The translations under genes and the position numbers were made by a program. A stretch of DNA of 64,000 nucleotides from Nitratireductor indicus C115. Lineage in GTDB: Bacteria > Pseudomonadota > Alphaproteobacteria > Rhizobiales > Rhizobiaceae. Numbering within the stretch: position 1 is the first letter of the stretch; each line of letters opens with the position of its first letter. The DNA is taken from contig NZ_AMSI01000009.1 of NCBI RefSeq assembly GCF_000300515.1, positions 1-64,000 on the forward strand, given 5' to 3'. The notes under the pieces were generated by a model. It worked only from the letters and a program-made list of their open reading frames with translations. It did no database searches and had not been told where the DNA came from. Of the stretch, positions 57,435-64,000 are shown piece by piece.

Positions 57435-59216
57435 TCAACCTTCCGCAGGGAGCGCGACGATGAAACGCGCGCCCTTTATATCGCCGGGCTTGGTGCCCGT
57501 GATGTTTTCTGCTGTCAAAGTGCCGCCATGTGCCTCGACAATCTGGCGGCTGATCGACAGGCCGAGACCGGAATTCTGGCCGAAAGCCTCGCCGGCGGGA
57601 CGGTCCGTATAAAAACGCTCGAAGATGCGGTCGATATTCTCCGCGCGGATGCCCGGCCCGTTGTCTTCCACCGTGACGATGACGCGACCGCTTGCGCGCG
57701 ACAGGTTCACCGCAATGTGCCCGGTCTTCTCCGGAACGAACGAGCGCGCATTCTCGATGAGATTGGTGATCACCTGACCGAGCCGCAGATCATGCCCGAC
57801 GATGACATAGCCGCGATTGCCGCCCGCGGTCTTCTGGACATTGAAGGTGATCTCGACCGGTTTCTTGCGCGAGGCCCCCGCCTCCCGCGTGGCACTGACA
57901 AGATCGCCCGCGAATTTTTCCAGGTCGATGCGTTCAGAATCCTCGCGCGAAAGCTCGGCATCGAGACGCGACGCGTCGGAAATGTCGCTGATCAGGCGGT
58001 CCAGGCGGCGCACATCGTGCTGAATGATCTCCAGCAGCCTGTCACGCGACCGCTGATCCTTGGCCAGCGGCAGCGTCTCGACAGCGCTGCCGAGTGAGGT
58101 CAGCGGGTTTTTCAACTCATGCGCCACATCGGCGGCGAAGCTTTCGATGGCGTCGATACGCGCATAAAGCGCATTCGTCATGTCGCGCAGCGCCGCCGAC
58201 AGATTGCCGATTTCATCCTGGCGGTGCGAGAAATCGGGTATCTCCTCGCGGCTGCGGGCCCCGCGCCGCACACGCACGGCGGCTGCCGCAAGACGGCGCA
58301 ACGGGTTGGCGATGGTCGAAGCCAGAAGCAGCGAGAGACTTGCCGTGACAAGAGCCGCCACCGCAAAGACGCGAAGGATCGCCTTGCGCTCGGCGGCGAC
58401 GATCTTGTCGATATCGCCACCCTGCGTGGAAAGCTGAAGCACGCCCAATACCGCACGGAAACGCTGGACGGGAACCGCGACGGAAACGATCTGTTCGCCC
58501 TGCTCGCTGATCCGCACAACCTTTGCGGTGGTGCCTGTCAGGGCCGACATCACTTCCGGATAGGCAACGCCGTTGCCGCCCGGCTGTTCGCGATAAACCG
58601 GCAGGTCGCGCCTGCGGAAAAACTGACGCACCCACTGCCAGCCCCGCTCGAAGACATTTTCCTCGCTCTGGTCCACCGGGGGCAGATCGTAACGCAGGAC
58701 CTGGCCGAGATATTGGGAATCGAGCAGCAGGTTGCCATCCGGGTCGTAGATACGTGCGCGGGTGCGGGTCTGCGGGATCAAACGCCTCAGAAGCGGGGCG
58801 ACCCGTTCCGGGTTGATCGGGAATTCCAGGCTTTCAAGCTGATCGGAACGCGGCGGCAGGCTCTGGCCCGCCTGAAGCTCCAGCAGCTTGTCGGGATCGA
58901 CAAGGATCGAATCCGTTTCCACCTCGGCGGAGCTCGCGATTGCGCCCGCGATGATTTCGCCCTGCGTGGTCAGGCTTTCCACGCGCGCGCTGATCAACTC
59001 CTCGCGGAACTCGTTCAGATAAAGAACGCCGACAACCAGAACGCCAAGACCGGCAAGGTTGAGAAACAGGATGCGTCGGGTGAGGCTCGAAAAGACATAG
59101 TGGCCGAAAAGACGGCGCAACGGCACGGCAAGGCGACCGAGGAACGCCTGCCCCGCCGGGCGCGCGGACCGCTGGGGCCGCGCCGCCATCTTTTCCGTTT
59201 CTGAGTTCATCGCCAC
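57435..59216 (-). CDS. chvG: Sensor histidine kinase ChvG/ExoS/BvrS
   Basis: 593 aa membrane kinase. Two membrane segments (about 49-67 and 281-300) flank a 210-residue periplasmic sensor domain; HAMP follows (TIANPLRRLAAAAVRVRRGA). H-box VAHELKNPLTSLGSA with H367; N-box NLIENARSFVPEK; G boxes DNGPGIRAENIDRIFERFY and GLGLSISRQIVEAHGG. Controls envelope, acid response and symbiosis or virulence in relatives. Pairs with chvI 39 bp upstream. Confidence 0.95.
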   Translation of the reverse strand: MAMNSETEKMAARPQRSARPAGQAFLGRLAVPLRRLFGHYVFSSLTRRILFLNLAGLGVLVVGVLYLNEFREELISARVESLTTQGEIIAGAIASSAEVETDSILVDPDKLLELQAGQSLPPRSDQLESLEFPINPERVAPLLRRLIPQTRTRARIYDPDGNLLLDSQYLGQVLRYDLPPVDQSEENVFERGWQWVRQFFRRRDLPVYREQPGGNGVAYPEVMSALTGTTAKVVRISEQGEQIVSVAVPVQRFRAVLGVLQLSTQGGDIDKIVAAERKAILRVFAVAALVTASLSLLLASTIANPLRRLAAAAVRVRRGARSREEIPDFSHRQDEIGNLSAALRDMTNALYARIDAIESFAADVAHELKNPLTSLGSAVETLPLAKDQRSRDRLLEIIQHDVRRLDRLISDISDASRLDAELSREDSERIDLEKFAGDLVSATREAGASRKKPVEITFNVQKTAGGNRGYVIVGHDLRLGQVITNLIENARSFVPEKTGHIAVNLSRASGRVIVTVEDNGPGIRAENIDRIFERFYTDRPAGEAFGQNSGLGLSISRQIVEAHGGTLTAENITGTKPGDIKGARFIVALPAEG

Positions 59217-59255
59217 TGTCTTGCTTCGCCCGCCTGCCGCACCGGCCCGGCGGCA

Positions 59256-59957
59256 TCAGATCTCGCGGAAGCGATAGCCAACGCCGTAGAGCGTTTCAAT
59301 CATGTCGAAGTCCGTATCGACCGCTTTGAACTTCTTGCGCAGGCGCTTGATATGGCTATCGATGGTGCGATCGTCCACATAGACCTGCTCGTCATAGGCA
59401 GAATCCATCAATGCATCGCGGCTCTTGACCACGCCGGGGCGCTGCGCCAGCGAGTGCAGAATGAGAAACTCGGTAACCGTGAGCGTGACCGGCTGTCCCT
59501 TCCAGGTGCAGGTGTGACGCTCCTGGTCCATGACCAGCTGACCGCGCTCGAGCGATTGCGACTGCTTGCCCGGCACCTTGGCACCCGGCTCCCGCGTGCT
59601 GGCGCGGCGCAGCACGGCACGCACGCGTTCAACGAGAAGGCGTTGCGAGAACGGTTTGCGCACGAAATCGTCAGCGCCCATCTTGAGACCGAAAAGCTCG
59701 TCGATCTCATCGTCCTTGGAAGTGAGGAAGATGACGGGAATATCGCTCTTCTGCCGCAGCCGGCGCAGAAGCTCCATGCCGTCCATGCGAGGCATCTTGA
59801 TGTCGAGGATAGCAAGGTTGGGCGGCCTGGCGCCAAGCCCCTCCAGCGCGGAAGCACCGTCGGTATAGGTCTCGACCCGATATCCCTCGGCTTCCAGTGC
59901 TATCGAGACGGAAGTCAGAATGTTGCGGTCGTCATCGACAAGCGCGATCGTTGCCAT
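59256..59957 (-). CDS. chvI: Response regulator ChvI/BvrR
   Basis: 233 aa from ATG 59957 (GGGAG 9 nt upstream); further upstream ATGs are less likely. Receiver domain with acidic D9/D10, phospho-Asp D52 in [13 protein letters not shown], Lys in [11 protein letters not shown]. OmpR-type winged helix at the C-terminus ([41 protein letters not shown]). Activated by ChvG; controls envelope, acid response and exopolysaccharide in relatives. Divergent from pckA. Confidence 0.96.
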   Translation of the reverse strand: MATIALVDDDRNILTSVSIALEAEGYRVETYTDGASALEGLGARPPNLAILDIKMPRMDGMELLRRLRQKSDIPVIFLTSKDDEIDELFGLKMGADDFVRKPFSQRLLVERVRAVLRRASTREPGAKVPGKQSQSLERGQLVMDQERHTCTWKGQPVTLTVTEFLILHSLAQRPGVVKSRDALMDSAYDEQVYVDDRTIDSHIKRLRKKFKAVDTDFDMIETLYGVGYRFREI

Positions 59958-60140
59958 GTCTAGCGGCTCCCTCATGGGCAATATCGTCCCTCTTTGCATC
60001 AGGTGGGCGTGCAGATGCAGGACAAATTAGGTACAAAATGTGGCACAGAACGCGATCCATGTCACACCGTGCCAGCACTGTCGCGTTTAGGTTGCCGATC
60101 AAACATCGCGTTTCCCCAGATTTCACGTCAGAATTTAAAC

Positions 60141-60169
60141 GATTTAAACGATTTTAAAATCTTTAAATC
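60141..60169. promoter_or_regulatory. AT-rich palindromes in the chvI-pckA intergenic region
   Basis: GATTTTAAAATC (60150-60161) is a perfect palindrome nested between GATTTAAA (60141-60148) and TTTAAATC (60162-60169); another TTTAAAC lies just upstream. The whole 59958-60258 region is noncoding. It contrasts sharply with the GC-rich surroundings and probably includes the promoters of both divergent genes. Confidence 0.5.
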
Positions 60170-60258
60170 GATTAATGGTTTGAATTCTCAGACCTTTTTA
60201 TGCTTTCAGCTCTGACCGCCTGCGAAGACGGGCATCTCAGGGAAATTTGGTGGTCAGG

Positions 60259-61869
60259 ATGAACGAAACCGGCATGCGAAATCCGGATTGCGGGATCGAG
60301 AGCATTGGTCTGAAAACGACGGGCCTCGTCCATTACAATCTGCAGTCAGCCGCCCTGTCTGAAGAGGCGATCCGCCGCGGCGAAGCAAAGCTTTCCGCCC
60401 ATGGTGCGCTTGTCGCGCGCACCGGACAGCACACCGGCCGTTCGGCCAAGGACAAGTTCGTCGTGCGCGACACCAACACCGAAGACGTGGTGTGGTGGGA
60501 CAACAACAAGCCGATGTCGCCAGAGCATTTCGATGTGCTCCACGCCGATTTCCTCAAGCATGCCGCAGACCGCGATCTTTTCGTGCAGGACCTGGTCGGT
60601 GGCGCCGACGCCGAAAACTGCCTGCCGGTGCGCGTCGTTACAGAATATGCCTGGCATTCCCAGTTCATCCGCAACCTTCTGCTGCGCCCTGAGACTGCCG
60701 ATCTGGCGTCGTTCCTGCCGCAGATGACGATCATCGATCTGCCGTCCTTCCGCGCCGATCCGCAGCGCCATGGCTGCCGCACGGAAACGGTGATCGCGGT
60801 CGATCTCACGCGCAACATCGTTCTGATCGGCGGCACTTCCTACGCTGGCGAGATGAAGAAATCCGTGTTCACGGCGCTGAACTACATTCTGCCTGCCAAG
60901 GGCGTGATGCCGATGCACTGCTCGGCGAATTTCGGCCCCGACGGCGATGCCGCCGTGTTCTTCGGCCTTTCGGGCACGGGCAAGACCACCCTTTCGGCGG
61001 ACCCGGCACGCACGCTCATCGGCGACGACGAGCACGGCTGGGGCGAGACCGGGCTCTTCAACTTCGAAGGCGGCTGCTATGCCAAGACGATTCGCCTTTC
61101 GGAAGAAGCCGAGCCTGAAATCTTCTCGACCACGCGCCGCTTTGGTACGGTTCTGGAAAATGTCGTGCTCGATGAGCATGGCCATCCGGATTTCGACGAT
61201 GGCAGCCTGACTGAGAACACACGCTGCGCCTACCCGCTGCATTTCATTCCCAATGCCAGCGAAACCGGGCAAAGCGGCCATCCCAAGAACATCATCATGC
61301 TGACGGCCGATGCCTTCGGCGTGCTGCCGCCCATTGCCAAGCTGACGCCGGCGCAGGCGATGTATCACTTCCTTTCCGGCTATACCGCCAAGGTGGCCGG
61401 TACCGAAAAGGGCGTGACCGAGCCGGAGGCAACCTTCTCCACCTGTTTCGGCGCTCCGTTCATGCCGCGCCACCCTTCCGAATATGGCAATCTCCTGCGT
61501 GACCTGATCGCGCGCCACGGCGTTGATTGCTGGCTCGTCAACACCGGCTGGACGGGCGGCGCCTACGGCACGGGCAACCGCATGCCGATCAAGGTGACGC
61601 GCGGGCTGCTCAATGCGGCACTGAGGGGCGAACTCAATGAGGTCGAGTTCCGCACCGATCCGCATTTCGGTTTTGCTGTTCCGGTTGCGGTTCCGGGCAT
61701 CGATTCGAGCCTGCTCGACCCGCGCTCGACCTGGGCTGACAAGGCTGCCTATGACGCACAGGCCCGTCGCCTGGTCGGCATGTTCATCGACAATTTCGAG
61801 AAGTTCGAAACCCATGTCGATGCATCCGTTCGCGATGCTGCTCCTCGCACTGCGGAAGCAGCCGAGTAG
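60259..61869 (+). CDS. pckA: Phosphoenolpyruvate carboxykinase (ATP)
   Basis: 536 aa from ATG 60259 ([10 protein letters not shown]); TTG 60247 is possible. Converts oxaloacetate and ATP to PEP for gluconeogenesis. Motifs: [36 protein letters not shown], the kinase loop [15 protein letters not shown], and [20 protein letters not shown] with the metal-binding Asp residues. In Agrobacterium pckA adjoins chvGI and is acid-induced through it; the palindromes upstream would be the place to look. Confidence 0.98.
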   Translation: MNETGMRNPDCGIESIGLKTTGLVHYNLQSAALSEEAIRRGEAKLSAHGALVARTGQHTGRSAKDKFVVRDTNTEDVVWWDNNKPMSPEHFDVLHADFLKHAADRDLFVQDLVGGADAENCLPVRVVTEYAWHSQFIRNLLLRPETADLASFLPQMTIIDLPSFRADPQRHGCRTETVIAVDLTRNIVLIGGTSYAGEMKKSVFTALNYILPAKGVMPMHCSANFGPDGDAAVFFGLSGTGKTTLSADPARTLIGDDEHGWGETGLFNFEGGCYAKTIRLSEEAEPEIFSTTRRFGTVLENVVLDEHGHPDFDDGSLTENTRCAYPLHFIPNASETGQSGHPKNIIMLTADAFGVLPPIAKLTPAQAMYHFLSGYTAKVAGTEKGVTEPEATFSTCFGAPFMPRHPSEYGNLLRDLIARHGVDCWLVNTGWTGGAYGTGNRMPIKVTRGLLNAALRGELNEVEFRTDPHFGFAVPVAVPGIDSSLLDPRSTWADKAAYDAQARRLVGMFIDNFEKFETHVDASVRDAAPRTAEAAE

Positions 61870-61930
61870 GAAGCCGATAAACAGACGATTGGGGCGACTT
61901 GCATCGTACCGCGTCTATGCGCATTTTCAG

Positions 61931-61956
61931 GGCCCGGCAGCAATGCCGGGCCTTTT
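61931..61956 (+). terminator. Rho-independent terminator after pckA
   Basis: Arms GGCCCGGCA (61931-61939) and TGCCGGGCC (61944-61952), loop GCAA, then TTTT. It lies 61 bp past the stop and only 28 bp before the arfB start. Confidence 0.9.
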
Positions 61957-61983
61957 CATTGAGCGGATGACGAAAGAACGGTT

Positions 61984-62418
61984 TTGGCCGAGGGCGATCT
62001 TCATATTCGAAACGGCGTGGTCGTTCATGCGGATGAGCTGCAAGAGCAGTTCATCCGCGCCTCGGGTCCCGGCGGCCAGAACGTCAATAAGGTGGCGACC
62101 GCGGTGCAGTTGCGCTTCAACGCCGCGCTGGCGCGCGGTTTGCCCGAACGGGTGCGCGAACAAGCGCTGAAGCTGGCCGGAAGCCGCGCGACGAAGGACG
62201 GAGAGATCGTCATCGAGGCAGGCCGTTTCCGCACACAGGAACAGAACCGCGCGGATGCCCGCGACCGTCTGGCGGAACTCCTGACGCGCGCCTCAGAACC
62301 GCCACCCAAACCACGCAAGAAAACCAGGCCGACGCGTTCTTCGATCGAACGGCGCCTCAAGGCGAAGGCCGGGCGCTCGACCGTCAAGAAGATGCGCGGC
62401 AAGGTCGATTCGGACTGA
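61984..62418 (+). CDS. arfB: Alternative ribosome-rescue factor (peptidyl-tRNA hydrolase ArfB/YaeJ)
   Basis: 144 aa; start TTG 61984 because no ATG precedes the domain. GGQ motif in RASGPGGQNVNKVATAVQLRF; basic C-terminal tail (PRKKTRPTRSSIERRLKAKAG) that enters the mRNA channel of stalled ribosomes. Releases peptides from non-stop complexes without tmRNA. A rare start and the terminator immediately upstream suggest low expression. Confidence 0.93.
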   Translation: MAEGDLHIRNGVVVHADELQEQFIRASGPGGQNVNKVATAVQLRFNAALARGLPERVREQALKLAGSRATKDGEIVIEAGRFRTQEQNRADARDRLAELLTRASEPPPKPRKKTRPTRSSIERRLKAKAGRSTVKKMRGKVDSD

Positions 62419-62538
62419 CTTGCGCCATAGCCGCTTGCTTCCCTGGATGGGAATGTATCCACGCGGAACTGTTTTACAGTTGAAATCATCGTGGGTTACA
62501 CGTCAAATGACGCGGATTTTAAAACTGGAGATGTTTCG

Positions 62539-62994
62539 ATGGGTATTTTCGATTTTGTCAAATCGGTCGGTAAGAAGCTTGGTGTCGTCGATGATGAGAC
62601 ACCACCGGAGGCGGAGAACCTGAAGAAGGAGCTCGATTCCCACAAGCTCGGCACTGACAAGGTCGATGTGGTGGTGGACGGCGACAAGGTCATCCTGAAA
62701 GGTGAAGTGGCCGATCAGTCCGCATTCGAAAAAGCAGTCATTGCAGTGGGCAATACACTCGGCGTTTCCAAAGTCGAGGCGGGCGAGCTGAAAGTCGCGG
62801 AGACCGACGCCAAGGACCCCGTGTTCTACACGGTCAAGAAGGGCGACAATCTCTGGAAGATCGCCGAAGCTCATTACGGCAAAGGCAAGGGCGCCAAGCA
62901 CACCGTGATCTTCGAGGCCAACAAGCCGATGCTGACGCATCCGGACAAGATTTATCCCGGCCAGGTGCTGCGCATTCCCGAGCTCGACGCGTAA
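62539..62994 (+). CDS. kbp: BON-LysM protein, Kbp/YgaU-like
   Basis: 151 aa from ATG 62539 (MGIFDFVKSVGKKLG). BON domain about 38-95 (VDVVVDGDKVILKGEVADQS), LysM domain about 103-149 (FYTVKKGDNLWKIAEAHYGK, FEANKPMLTHPDKIYPGQVL). No signal peptide, as in E. coli Kbp, a cytoplasmic potassium-binding protein; the C-terminus is nearly the same as Kbp. Role in this organism is inferred. Confidence 0.88.
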   Translation: MGIFDFVKSVGKKLGVVDDETPPEAENLKKELDSHKLGTDKVDVVVDGDKVILKGEVADQSAFEKAVIAVGNTLGVSKVEAGELKVAETDAKDPVFYTVKKGDNLWKIAEAHYGKGKGAKHTVIFEANKPMLTHPDKIYPGQVLRIPELDA

Positions 62995-63096
62995 CGAAGG
63001 CGCAGACCTTCGAAGTGACAAACGGCGGCTTTCGGGTCGCCGTTTTCGTTTCCGCCGCTATATGCTGCGGCAAAGAAGCTTCATGGAATCTGCCAA

Positions 63097-63714
63097 ATGC
63101 CGAGCTTGAGCGAGGGCGTTCGTTATCTGCCGGGCTTTCTGGACCGCACCGCACAGGAAGCGCTGGTCGAGGAAATTCGCGCCATCGTGCGCGAAGCGCC
63201 ACTCTTTGTGCCCGCCATGCCGCGCACCGGCAAGGAAATGAGCGTACGCATGACCAATTGCGGTACGCTTGGCTGGGTGACTGACAAGGAGAACGGCTAT
63301 CGCTATCAATCCCGACACCCTGCAACGGGAAATGCCTGGCCACCAATCCCCGACCGGCTGCTCGATCTCTGGGAACAGGTTGCAGGCAGCGCGCTTCAGC
63401 CGGAAGCGTGTCTCGTCAACTTCTACTCCGAAAATGCAAAGATGGGTCTGCATCAGGACCGCGACGAGCAGGAATTTTCCGCTCCCGTGGTTTCGATCTC
63501 ACTGGGCGACACCTGTCTTTTCCGGGTCGGCGGGACAACAAGGAGCGCGCGTACGGCATCCGTGAAACTGCAAAGCGGCGATGTGGTGGTGCTGGGCGGA
63601 GCTGGACGGCTCGCCTTTCACGGCGTGGACCGCATCTATCCCGGCACTTCGACACTTCTGAAGAATCCCGGACGCATCAACCTTACGCTGCGACGAGTAA
63701 CGAAGCCTGTCTGA
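63097..63714 (+). CDS. alkB: Alpha-ketoglutarate-dependent dioxygenase AlkB
   Basis: 205 aa. Fe(II) ligands H119 and D121 (LHQDRDE) and H175 (LAFHGVDRI); 2-oxoglutarate Arg in PGRINLTLRRV (R193, R199). Removes methyl groups from 1-methyladenine and 3-methylcytosine in DNA and RNA. Gene stands alone; no ada box nearby. Confidence 0.94.
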   Translation: MPSLSEGVRYLPGFLDRTAQEALVEEIRAIVREAPLFVPAMPRTGKEMSVRMTNCGTLGWVTDKENGYRYQSRHPATGNAWPPIPDRLLDLWEQVAGSALQPEACLVNFYSENAKMGLHQDRDEQEFSAPVVSISLGDTCLFRVGGTTRSARTASVKLQSGDVVVLGGAGRLAFHGVDRIYPGTSTLLKNPGRINLTLRRVTKPV

Positions 63715-63719
63715 GCGTT

Positions 63720-64000
63720 CTATAACTTGCGCAGCGCCACTTCCCGGGTGAGGTGATCGGCGCCCTTCCGCAAAATCAGATCGGCACGGGGCCGCGTCGG
63801 CAGGATGTTGTTGCGCAGGTTTATCAGGTTCGTGTTCGCCCACAATCCCTCGGCAATGGCCAGTGCTTCATCCGGCGCCAGTGCGGCATAGCGGTGGAAG
63901 AAGGATTCGGGATTCTGGAAGGCCGTTTCACGCAGCCGCATGAAGCGATCAACGTACCATTTATGGATCATCTCTTCGTCGGCATCGATATAGATCGAGA
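63720..64000 (-). CDS. coaA: Pantothenate kinase type I, C-terminal part (cut by right edge)
   Basis: 93 residues visible to the window end; the frame is open upstream ([20 protein letters not shown]). [19 protein letters not shown] and [26 protein letters not shown] are the CoaA C-terminal signatures. Phosphorylates pantothenate, the first step of CoA synthesis. ATP-binding N-terminal half is outside the window. Converges with alkB (5 bp gap). Confidence 0.9.
   Translation of the reverse strand, partial: SIYIDADEEMIHKWYVDRFMRLRETAFQNPESFFHRYAALAPDEALAIAEGLWANTNLINLRNNILPTRPRADLILRKGADHLTREVALRKL

Overview
The window looks like chromosome of a Hyphomicrobiales (Rhizobiales) alphaproteobacterium, close to the Brucella/Phyllobacteriaceae/Rhizobium side of the order. 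The evidence is gene content and order: pckA next to chvI-chvG, hprK, a PTS IIA, HPr and ahcY; a DivL-type kinase next to a TsaE-kinase fusion, a sugar-1-phosphate nucleotidyltransferase and addB-addA-trxA; trpF-trpB-trpA-accD-folC; pmtA; and a dispersed extragenic palindrome. I cannot assign genus or species.

Bases 1 to about 7350 are the integrase-proximal end of an integrated mobile element. It has a P4-type tyrosine integrase, two related regulatory modules (ribbon-helix-helix gene, operator palindromes, divergent operon headed by a small HTH protein), a KilA-N protein, a winged-helix replication-initiator-like gene containing in-gene palindromes, a hypothetical protein and an RNase HI fusion cut by the left edge. 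Most element genes on the minus strand overlap by ATGA. The element has cut comM: only the 3' part (7351-8679) remains here. The other half and the rest of the element lie off the left edge.

The element repeatedly shows duplicated DNA-binding proteins, each copy with its own variant of palindromic target. This holds for the two RHH modules (operators of the TCCA..TGGA and TGGCA..TGCCA types) and for a 298-bp tandem duplication of the winged-helix coding segment (CGGACA..TGTCCG and CGGCAA..TTGCCG pairs). The 298-bp unit shifts the reading frame, so the duplicated gene is broken or needs a +1 shift.

Bases 8680-64000 are ordinary chromosome: cell wall (ddl, uppP, mepA, MurU/AmgK-like recycling, SleB-type hydrolase), PHB breakdown (phaZ), pyrimidine (pyrF), membrane lipid (pmtA), chaperones (dnaK with an RpoH-type promoter, dnaJ), translation (pheS, pheT, rpmI, rplT, infC with an ATT start, arfB), tryptophan/fatty-acid/folate genes, recombination (addAB), redox and tRNA modification (trxA, queG), cell-cycle signalling (divL with Tyr in place of the phospho-His), an incomplete PTS with HPr kinase, the acid/envelope two-component system chvG-chvI, pckA, and alkylation repair (alkB). 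The right edge cuts coaA. I saw no rRNA, tRNA, CRISPR array or insertion sequence.
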